Below are positions 54,136 through 63,049 of a stretch of DNA of 64,000 bases, in pieces. The position numbers were made by a program, and so were the translations under genes. The number at the start of each line of letters is the position of its first letter. Position 1 is the stretch's first letter. The stretch is taken from the NCBI RefSeq assembly GCF_040183065.1, contig NC_091130.1:127077914-127141913 (forward strand). Direction: 5' to 3'. This stretch comes from Periplaneta americana (Eukaryota > Arthropoda > Insecta > Blattodea > Blattidae). The notes beneath the pieces were generated by a model that saw nothing but the letters and a program-made list of their open reading frames with translations, ran no database searches and had not been told where the DNA came from.

Positions 54136-55227
54136 AAACTGTGATAGTTATTGTCTACATTATTAATACAATTTATACTTAACAGATAAGCCAACTGTTG
54201 GGATGGAAACTGAATATTAGGGATGGGGGTTCAAATTCCATCCCCCAACAATTTCTCAACTGTAATATTTAATTTTCTTTATTCATTTGTTATTGTTACA
54301 ACTGTCATTAATTTAATGGTGTCCCTACATCTCAATACTGCAGTTATTTTCTAACAATAGTGTTATTATTTGATCAATATTGTATGTTTATTCATAATAT
54401 GGCGTTGAGTATAACTTTAATAAATATCATAATCATTTTGTTCATAATTTAACCTTTTTATTGATTTTGTATATTTCATAATATTCTCATTGTATAAAAC
54501 TGTTTATTGTCTGTATTCCCCAGTAGCATTTCTGTGGAGTTAAAAATGTTATAGGTCTCGCAAGTACGGATTACCGACGGAAGGAATGCGAATCAAACAC
54601 TGAGATAAGGAAGAGCGGGCGAAAGGAAAGGTCACGAGATAACTTAAATGATATTCAAGAGTACAGTCGGAAGAGAAATGACATCGATAGAATCAGTCTT
54701 GCGTTGTGATAGTTACATTACGACTTTAGTTTGTTCCAATGCATGTGAATACGTGTCTTGTATTGCACGGTATTATTATTTCATTCGTAAACATATGTTG
54801 CGCGTTGAATTAGCTTCGAATTGTTCTCTTGCTACGTCCTTTATTTCCACAGCGATGTCCTCATTTGTTCATCTTCTTGGAAGAGACAGTACTTCTATCG
54901 GCTCGCATCTCTCCCCCCTCGGCGTGCCTATCATACACACGTCAAAACAGACAGCAACGCCACCATTGATTTTCGGTAATCGTTCCTTGCACGAGCTATA
55001 CAAACTTCTATGATGTGTAATGTGACTTTCAATAACATAGAATCGTATACTTCGCTTAGTGTACAAAACATATTGATGGAATAACGGTCTATGTTGCCCG
55101 TCCGATAGTAAATTTATGAGCGGAATTACGATGTAACATTTTTGTTCCTCCTGCACAGTTAGCAGATTGTAACATAGACCGTTATTCGGCCCAGCGCTTC
55201 AATTATTGAAAGTACAATGTGGGGAAA

Positions 55228-55312
55228 CAAAGTAACAAATGCTAGGGAGGTGATAAAAACAAACAAATGCTAGGGAGGTGATAAATACAAACAAAAGCTA
55301 GGGAGGTGATAA
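55228..55312. repeat. Three-unit minisatellite inside R5
   Basis: ACAAATGCTAGGGAGGTGAT and variants occur three times at about 28-bp spacing, as in the R5 copy at 21375. Confidence 0.85.
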
Positions 55313-55388
55313 AAATTGTAGGATAAGCAACCATGATTGTTTGAAACATGTCGTTCCGTACCGTTTTATTGGTCAAAAGTAGTTGGTA

Positions 55389-56802
55389 GAGTAGCATAAA
55401 TCGCACCGCTTCCTAAATGGCACCACTGCTATTTTAAAGCAAGTTACTGTAGTAGTGTGGCATCTAGTGGTATTGTTACAATCTACCATATGAACTTCCA
55501 CCATGTCACTTGATTTCTACCACTTCTTTGTATCTGCAACGTGGTGATAGTGTATCTAATATAATCGCTCAGTTGGATATATATTTAGCTAAAATTTTGT
55601 AACTAAATAACGGATTTGTATGCAAAGGAATCCATAATCTTAAGATGTTATTGGTTTAAAGAAATATTAAAGAACATTTAACTTAATACGATTTTCGAAC
55701 ATGTGGTGATTATAGGCTAGAATGAAGGAAATAACTTATGACGTAGTGTCTCAATTCGCACCACTTTGTAGGTGCCTAATTCGCACTGGTGCGATATGAG
55801 CAACTGTAGCAATTCTAGTCGTATGAAAGAAGTCCCCAAAAATTTTAGCTGAACGAGGAATGCATAAGGTGGGTCAATATCAAGTGGTGAAAAGGGCGTT
55901 AATACAACAAGTGTGTGTTGTACAAGCGCACCAGGTATTTTGTGCCACCTGTGATAATTTTTAAACGTCAAACAGTCCATCCTACATTATCAGCTGGTGC
56001 ACCTCCAGGATGAGTTGTTTGCTCTGAGTCAGGTTACATCAACAGTGAACTATTTGTCGAATAATCAAACTTTTTATTTGCCACTCAAACCTACCATAGA
56101 AAAAAGTGCTGCTTCTGTATGTCCACCTATACGACCCATTCCAAAAATTTAGAAGCTAGATTATCTCGGGAAAATGATGTGCTCCTGTTTCAGCTTCCTC
56201 GTCATAATACTCATAGGCCCAACCTTAGATGTTTCTATGTTCAAACCATTTCAGACAGGTATATCATGAAGCAGTTCTTAGATGGCTTCGAGATAATCGT
56301 GGAGAAAAGGTGACGCAATTTACAGTCTGAACTGCCTGGTGAAGCACATGACAAATGTGCAACAATAAAAAACGCATTCAGGCAGTTTAAATGTTAGATA
56401 ATTTATGCTCTATTTTTAAATTTCATTTGAATATGCGTTACTCTCTTTCATTAATTTCAATTAACTTGTAATTTGCATTTATTACATTATTCATATTAAA
56501 TACTGTTCAATATGTTCAATATTAAAAGCTTTCGTTCATCCTGTTCCCTGCAGTTAAAGAGGTGCGATTTAAGAAACTGCAGGTGCTATTTAGGAAACTA
56601 GTTGCCTAAATGACACCACTGATAACTGTTTCGAAAATGTCATCATAATTAAAAAATATTAAATCAAATTCAAGGATTCTTTTTTACATGAAAGGTAACT
56701 GTTCTGGGAATTTATCTCTGTAAAGGAATGCAGAAAATGAAAGCTGTATTGTTCAATAAAAATTATAAATGCTAAAGTGGTGCGATATAGGCAACTTTAC
56801 CC
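55389..56802 (+). mobile_element. Pogo/Tigger-like Tc1-mariner element, 1414 bp
   Basis: TA at 55387-55388 and 56803-56804 flank ends GAGTAGCATAAATCGCACC and, in complement, GGGTAAAGTTGCC and TATATCGCACC. GTGCGAT-type motifs recur inside. A DDE_1-type transposase relic is present on the plus strand. The short R5 copy lacks this insertion. Confidence 0.65.
56119..56340 (+). pseudogene. DDE_1-type (pogo/Jerky) transposase fragment
   Basis: YTTHSKNLEARLSRENDVLL then FQLPRHNTHRPNLRCFYVQT parallels the family block (D)GHxSHxxNLxxxxxARENxVxLLxLPPHxTHxLQPLDVxxFxPLK that carries the second catalytic Asp in pogo/Tigger/Jerky-type DDE_1 nucleases. Here the Asp-containing start has decayed to STYTTHS, and LQPLD is shifted to NLRCF. 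The frame stops at 56313; NLQSELPGEAHDKCATIKNA continues beyond the stop. Dead remnant. Confidence 0.6.
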
Positions 56803-56822
56803 TATGACGTAGTAAAAGTGTA

Positions 56823-57394
56823 TTATTTACTTACTTACTTACAAATGTCTTTTAAGGAATCCGAAGGTTCATTGCCGCCCTCACATAAGCCCGCCATTGG
56901 TCCCTATCCTGTGCAAGATTAATCCAGTCCCTATCATCATATCCCACCTCCCTCAAATCCATTTTAATATTATCCTCCCATCTACGTCTCGGCCTCCCCA
57001 AAGGTCTTTTTCCCTCCGGTCTCCCAACTAACACTCTATATGCATTCCTGGATTCGCCCATACGTGCTACATGCCCTGCCCATCGCAAACGTCTAGATTT
57101 AATGTTCCTAATTATGTCAGGTGAAGAATACAATACGTGCAGTTCTGCGTTGTGTAACTTTCTCCATTCTCCTGTAACTTCAACCCTCTTAGCCCCAAAT
57201 ATTTTCCTAAGCGCCCTTAACCTATGTTCCTCTCTCAGAGTGAGAGTCCAAGTTTCACAACCATACAGAACAACCGGTAATATAACTGTTTTATAAATTC
57301 TAACTTTCAGATTTTTTGACAGCAGACTAGATGATAAAAGCTTCTCAACCGAAGAATAACACGCATTTCCCATATTTATTCTGCGTTTAATTTA
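56823..57394 (-). mobile_element. RTE retrotransposon, copy e (572 bp)
   Basis: AGTAAAAGTGTA is duplicated at 56811-56822 and 57395-57406, a 12-bp TSD. The tail (TTACTTACTTACTTAC on the plus strand) is at the low end. The 5' truncation falls inside the RT thumb. Confidence 0.92.
56852..57373 (-). pseudogene. RTE protein C-terminal part, open
   Basis: The 173-codon frame begins [20 protein letters not shown] and continues [80 protein letters not shown] and [20 protein letters not shown]. No internal stop occurs. About seven residues (RVFENKV-like) are missing before LRKIFGAK relative to the other copies, an in-frame deletion. The Met is only where truncation left one; the YADD palm is absent. 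Confidence 0.85.
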
Positions 57395-57420
57395 AGTAAA
57401 AGTGTATAGTCAAAATAATT

Positions 57421-58131
57421 ATTGTTATAGGAGGATGGCGTTGTGCTGACCCACGTGCTCCGAGTCTCACCATGTGGCCGTCTAAAAATGTGTCATACCT
57501 GGAAAAAGTCCGGAAAAAGCTCTAAGTAAAGCTGTTAGGAGATAGCTAGTATCGCTGAAAGAAGAATATATTACAGTATAGCTAATTATTTTTAATGCGT
57601 TTCCTGTTTCGAGATAACGAAAGTTTCCGTGGAATAATTCCCGCTAACAGTGTGGTAATATTACAGCAGGAATAGCCCGTACACTTCTTGATATTTCTGT
57701 CACGTGCTAGACTCATCCTGAACCTCTGCATGACTGGAGGCAGGATATGATGTAGAAATAAACAGAGCGAAAAAAAGTGTATGTAATGTGTGCATACGTA
57801 AGGGAACAAGGAATGTGACGGACGGAGAGGGGGGAGGCGGCGGATATCACCGTCAGAGTCATTAACAGATCTCCCTTTGCGCAGAGAACGGAATTCCACC
57901 TGCTACTGGTGAGCTGACCCCTGATGCAGAAAGTTAACGAGAACCATATACTCCTATTCCCGAGAACTGTACCGACGAATAGACGCTCTTCGCAGTCGGT
58001 TCACTGGTGCTTGCTTGGAATGGCTGATCTACATTTGCCACGTGTGTAAATGAGTCAATTCCGATGCGCAATGTTCCCACGTGAGTCGCCAATTGTCATG
58101 ACTGTCTTTTGTCATACCTATATAGAGTTAC
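57421..58131. other. Unassigned DNA
   Basis: Contains a 105-codon minus-strand frame (57582-57899) with no recognisable domain and a GC-richer patch near 57820. No gene supported. Confidence 0.45.
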
Positions 58132-59687
58132 CACAGTCTACTATATACAGTCACGAAGCTCAGTATGTAGTAAAAATGCAAACAGGGGTAGTTGCCCACC
58201 ACTAGGATCGCTACTATCGCCTCATCATCGCAGATCTCTCTCCTAGCAGCCGACAAAATATGTTACACTTTCGTTGTCGTGTTCTTTTGGAAAAATTAAC
58301 ACCTTCCTTCCATTATTGAAATATTAAATGCATAAAGTTAATTTATTATTTTACCAGGTGGCCCGGGTTCGAATCCCGAGTCGGGGCAAGTTACCTGGTT
58401 GAGGTTTTTTCCGGGGTTTTCCCTCAACCCAATACGAGCAAATGCTGGGTAACTTTCGGTGCTGGACCCCGGACTCATTTCACCGGCATTATCACCTTCA
58501 TATCATTCAGACGCTAAATAACCTAGATGTTGATACAGCGTCGTAAAATAATCCAATAAAATAAAATAAAATTTATTATTTTAATGAAGTATATTAAATT
58601 CCACCATAAATTCGAAGATACCTGCAAGAAATAGGTTAATATTATTTTTGTTTGTGCAAAACGAACTGAAATTTACTATAATCGCTTCACTCATTCAAGA
58701 TTATAGCGATAATTAACTATGAAACCAATAAATATTAATTTTCATTTCCCTTTACAACAATAATAATGGAAATGTGAATTAATGGAGTAACTTACGTGTA
58801 CCGGTACTTGTAGTGTAGGCTTACATAGTTAAAAAATGGGATGAGGTTAAGCAATAATAATCACACCAGAATTGGAAATAAAACGTGATCAATACATTTT
58901 ATTGTAACAGACTTTCTCTACCTCTCTAGTTAAAGCAACAAATAAAAATAACAAAATTAACAGCTATAATTAAAAACATATCCTTTGAAGAAAAAATTAG
59001 GCCTAAGCAATAATAATCCCACCAGAATTGAAAATAAAACGTGATCAGTAAAGTTCATTAAAACAAACTTAATTTTTCTATGTCTTTAGTAAAATAACAC
59101 ATAAAAATAATAACAAAATTAAGAGCTACAATTAAAAATATATCCTCTGAAAAAAAAGTAGACCTAACCTTTATTTCTCTCGAAATTTAGCAGCCTAAGT
59201 GACAGATCTTTGACCGGTATCTAATGTCCTTTCGGTTAGACTGAAACATTTCATTGTGAAATTTAAGGATATAATGTATTCTAACAGTCACAAAGAACTT
59301 CAAATTAACAGTTTTGTTTCTGCACAGCATTCTTGTGGAAACCCAGGAACCTTTCTGAATCTTTCGGAAATCGGAAAAAGGATAACTCTGGCCTCTTTCT
59401 CTTACTGTTGCTACAATTTATAGCATTACAAACGTCTCCTCCTTGTCCCATATTATTATTCCAATTATTATATTTTAGCCATTAACATTTTAATTATAAC
59501 CAATAACGAACATTTCACAAGCATCAATGTGAAATACGCAACGAGCTAGCACTCGATAGAAATACGACACAGTCCAAAGTCGACCATGGACAGTCTATTG
59601 TTTCTAGTTGCTAACCGCTTGGAGCGCCTTATCACGAGATTTGCAAAAAAACACCTCAAGCTTCGCGACTGTATATAGTAGACTGTG
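58132..59687. mobile_element. 1556-bp inverted-repeat element of unknown superfamily
   Basis: Ends CACAGTCTACTATATACAGT then CACGAAGCT, and in complement CACAGTCTACTATATACAGT then CGCGAAGCT. Flanks GAGTTAC and GAGATAC match at 6 of 7 bases. Two internal blocks around 58830 and 58990 (ATTGGAAATAAAACGTGATC) repeat each other. A SINE is inserted. No transposase was recognised. Confidence 0.75.
58354..58571 (+). mobile_element. SINE, abundant family, 5'-truncated
   Basis: Starts within the tRNA-like head (CAGGTGGCCCGGGTTCGAAT) and ends in (AATAA)n. TTTATTATTTTA is duplicated at 58342-58353 and 58572-58583. Confidence 0.92.
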
Positions 59688-59775
59688 GAGATACCATCCG
59701 TCCGGCAAAAGGAGAACATATCCTCTTTTTTAATCATTTTATCTAAGGCATTTGATAGTTTGGATATTAATTATA

Positions 59776-60870
59776 CAGGGACATAATTTTATTTTTACTA
59801 ACATTTTTAATATTAACCTGGCTATACCTTTGGATCAACACCGTTTGCTACTCCCTTCCACGACCGGAGTTCGATGATACTGGTGTAATATACAATCAAA
59901 TCACTTTGCTAGGTATAGGAGGGAAGAAAAGTAGTTCATCCATTTACGTAAACTAGGAAATATCGCGCTTTTGAGTTTGATCATTTTCATTAGGTTTTTT
60001 TTAATCAAAATACAGTATAGTATTAACAATGAGTGTTTTTACTCACGAACTGAGCTGTCCATGTGGACGTATTCATTGTGAAGTGTATATTATACTGTCC
60101 ACAGCACATGAGCGTACAATATAGAGAATGAAGTTAAATTGAAAAATAATCATAATATGGATATTTAAACACATTTTTTAAAATGGTGGCCGTTCATTTC
60201 GATACAGGCTTCAGTTCTAATGTGCATATTATCGCACTATAGACTATTGTACCTAATCCCAATTACCAGTTTCGTCCTTGTAACCAGTAACTCATGTTGA
60301 AATAATTCTGTACCTACTCTATAGGCCTAATAGAGTACCTTACGTACTGTAAATTCAATCTTCACTTCTGCCCGATCCGAAAAGATAGAATTACTCAGAT
60401 ATACTATCTACTGTCCGTCCAAGTGGTTATGTCCTAGGGTCGTAGAAAGGAAGGAAATCACGTGCAGTTAATTACTTAACGAGGCCCTTTTATTTAAGTT
60501 GTTTTAAACAGTTGTATAATATTACGTAGATGTCCAATTCCTAACAGAAATTAATGTTCTCACAAAAGAGCTAAGACGACAGCCCAGCCACTAGCTGGCA
60601 AGTGGGGGAAACCGGGATACGACGTAGGCAAATGGACGACAGTACCTGTGCGAAAATGATTCAATATTGAAAGCTCTTTCGTCACTGGAAAACGCGAACA
60701 TATTTTTGGAACGTAGTATTTACTATGACAGTAAGGCTACTATGACTGTATATACGGTCTTGGATCTGTGTGCAGGACGGTTGAACTTCATTAGTAGAAG
60801 GGGTGGGAGTGAAGTACATTCAAAAACTCAGGTACAATAAAAATGGAAGTAAAATAAAATGATGTCCCTG
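59776..60870. mobile_element. TA-flanked DNA element family M4, copy 3 (1095 bp)
   Basis: Ends CAGGGACATAATTTTATTTT and, in complement, CAGGGACATCATTTTATTTT; TA at 59774-59775 and 60871-60872. It is the reverse of copy 1 and matches it nearly throughout. Confidence 0.9.
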
Positions 60871-60872
60871 TA

Positions 60873-61074
60873 TATGTATAAAATTAGAAGCCTTAGGTTT
60901 TAGAGGTACATTTTTAGCATTTTTAAAATCATATTTGTCTAATCGAAAAATATGTGTAAATATTAATGGTATTCTTTCTAATGAGTTTTATATAAACATG
61001 GAGTCCCTCAGGGTTCTGTACTTGGACCTCTTATATTTTTACTTTACATAAGTGATTCGACCAATTATATAAAG
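60873..61074 (+). pseudogene. CR1-like RT fragment A
   Basis: The frame reads KLEALGFRGTFLAFLKSYLS, NRKICVNINGILSNEF, then a shift, then GVPQGSVLGPLIFLL-type sequence to NYIKQ where the hAT element begins. The first part of the same RT, SKAFDSLDINYI, is at 59743-59778 on the other side of the M4 insertion. The palm motif GxPQGSxLGPxxF is present with a one-base loss before it (ATGGAGTCCC for ATGGGAGTCCC). No YADD. Confidence 0.7.
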
Positions 61075-62072
61075 CAGTGGTTGCCAAACACCACGAAATT
61101 GTGACGTAATAGAAATGCAACCCGCACACCACTATCGCAGGGAGAGGGGTGGAGTGGGTATCTCCTCAGGTAATGTAGTGAATAACAGTGCAGAGACGGA
61201 CTGTGACCAAAAAACGAAAGCAATATAATATTCTTCTACTTATTAACTATACATACTTTTTTCCATGTTAATTTTTTATCCTCCTATTAATTACTTTTGT
61301 ATTATTAATAAAATAAAATAAATTTATCTTCTTACTTACCATAGAAAGAGCGTGTACTTTACATCAGAAGATATTTGAAACTAGAAAAACGCACCAGATT
61401 GGTCACGAAGTTGTAAATTACACTAAATACTTAAAAAAAACGTTGAAGTATTTTACTCCGATTAAAACATAGAAGCCGATATTTTTTACTGTTTATTTAT
61501 TAATGAAATATTCAAATTACACTCATACGTAGAAAAAAACGTGGAAGTATTTTACACCGGTTAAAACACAGAAGCCAATAATTTTTATTGTTAATTTATT
61601 AATGAAATATTCAAATTACGCTACATACGTCGAAAAAAACGTCGATGTATTTTACCCCGATTAAGACATAGAAGCCGTTACTTTTTATTGTTCGTTTATT
61701 ATTCAAGTTACAGGTAAGGGCGTGGTAGTCTTCATAACAAGAAAAATAATGACAACGTACATTGTTCTTTTATACTGAATTTAAAATTTTACAACAAATT
61801 AAGTATCTCATATTTTTTCCATCTGCACAAAATAAATACTTTTCCTTCCGTGCTCCTTAAAATTAAGTTTTTACTTACTATCTGTTTTCGAAAACACATC
61901 GAAACATATTATCCTACACGCTTGTAACATTACATGCGTACATCCGCTGCTGATAAATGTCTTTACTTATATCAAAGTGATGGCTGTAAACAGAGGGTTG
62001 GGGTATGATGTCACGGTTATGCTTGAGTGGAGACAGGGGCATGTGTCGCGACACAGCTTTTGGCGATCACTG
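61075..62072. mobile_element. hAT element H2, copy 2, 998 bp
   Basis: Same ends as the copy at 45238 (CAGTGGTTGCCAAACACCAC and, in complement, CAGTGATCGCCAAAA). Longer because a block of about 100 bp is present three times (landmark AAACGTNGAAGTATTTTAC at 61440, 61540 and 61640). Flanks ATATAAAG and ATCTAAGG match at 6 of 8 bases, so the TSD is doubtful. Confidence 0.85.
61440..61740. repeat. Three-unit ~100-bp tandem repeat inside hAT copy 2
   Basis: Units recur at 99-100 bp; the copy at 45238-46041 has only one unit at this place. Confidence 0.8.
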
Positions 62073-62075
62073 ATC

Positions 62076-62477
62076 TAAGGCATTTGATAGTTTGGATAGT
62101 AATTATATATATATATATTTATATATATATATAAGTTAGAAGCCTTAGGTTTTAGAGGTACATTTTTAGCATTTTTAAATCATACTGGTCTAAATCGAAA
62201 AATATGTGTAAATACTAATGGTATTCTTTCTAATGAGTTTTATATAAATATGGGAGTCCCTCGGGGTTCTGTACTTGGACCTCTTATATTTTTACTTTAC
62301 ATAAATGATTTGACTAATTATATAAAGGAAGGTAAAGTTTTATTATATGCAGACGATACCTTTATTACTGTTTGTTCGGAGTCTTGTAATGATGACACAG
62401 CTATATCTCAGTTCAAAACGTGGTGTGATTATAATAAATTAATTGTTAATATGCCCTGTGTCATAAATAACTATTAA
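62076..62477 (+). pseudogene. CR1-like RT fragment B with YADD
   Basis: KAFDSLDSNYI at the left is followed by a short (TA)n expansion, then KLEALGFRGTFLAFLNHTGL, KICVNTNGILSNEFYINMGV, PRGSVLGPLIFLLYINDLTN, YIKEGKVLLYADDTFITVCS and ending in CVINNY plus stop. This is the RT palm: the G-x-P-x-GSxLGP-x-x-F motif, the INDL segment and catalytic YADD. The C-terminus is lost after DYNKLIVNM. One small deletion (AFLNHTGL versus AFLKSYLS in A) is visible. Confidence 0.75.
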
Positions 62478-62480
62478 CAC

Positions 62481-63049
62481 CATGTTTTGCTAATTAATAT
62501 GCTAAACAACTGCACTGCATGTTATCATAGTACATATTATGGATGAAAAATTACCATTATGGTTCATAAACTTATTTTGAGATAAATTGAGAAGTTATAG
62601 AAAGTGTAATTATTGTTAAGACGGGAAAAACTAAAATAAATTTATATTATAGTTCATAAGTTCTTGTACACATAACATAGATTAATGTACGTTACTTGTA
62701 AATATTAGGATATTAAATGCTGAATACATTAATGTTATTCTATTATAATTAATTTGTGAACATAATAAACACTGAATTGTTTATTTATACTTACAATCGA
62801 GAAATCAATGGTGCATTCCTTAAAAGAAGAAAATAAATAATAACAACAGTTTATGAGAAATTCTTTTCAATCACTTTGTAGTATTCCACGGTCCTCTTTC
62901 AACTGATACGATTAATTATTCTGACAGCCCGAAAGGTTTCTGCCGTGTTATCGGTGATAACATCCGGGACCAACCTTAACAAACAAAATTCTCTGTCGTA
63001 CCCATATCTAACGTGAATAATGTACTATCATGCATGTGTATCCACTACT
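62481..63049. other. Unassigned DNA
   Basis: AT-rich; no supported feature. Confidence 0.5.

Larger units (their letters stand above)
53158..55200 (+). mobile_element. 2043-bp DNA element with AATT flanks, superfamily unclear
   Basis: Ends GAAGCGTTGGGCCGAATAAC and, in complement, GAAGCGCTGGGCCGAATAAC, matching over about 36 of 39 bases. AATT flanks both sides (53154-53157, 55201-55204) while the unoccupied R5 copy has it once, so a 4-bp TSD is possible. GAATAACGGTCTATGTT recurs near 55089. It carries exon-like sequence. Confidence 0.75.
52665..57420. mobile_element. Repeat family R5, long copy broken by four insertions
   Basis: Pieces 52665-52760, 53014-53157, 55201-55388, 56803-56822 and 57395-57420 are collinear with the reverse complement of 21275-22075. 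Four other elements occupy the gaps. No R5 coding sequence is seen. Confidence 0.75.
59741..62480 (+). mobile_element. Two CR1-like non-LTR fragments broken by DNA elements
   Basis: Fragment A is 59741-59775 plus 60871-61074; fragment B is 62073-62480. Both contain ATCTAAGGCATTTGATAGTT and TTAGAAGCCTTAGGTTTTAG, so the same part of the RT is present twice. An M4 element splits fragment A, and a hAT element separates A from B. Confidence 0.7.

Noticed and set aside
54648..55013. 121-codon plus frame near the right end of the 2-kb element
   Set aside because: No recognisable domain and no splice link to the exon-like pieces; kept out for lack of evidence.
55717..55980. 87-codon minus frame inside the pogo-like element
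   Set aside because: It lies antisense to the transposase relic and reads through the element's GTGCGAT-type repeats; not coding.
57582..57899. 105-codon minus frame as a host gene
   Set aside because: No domain, biased composition and no supporting splice or promoter signs that I could see.
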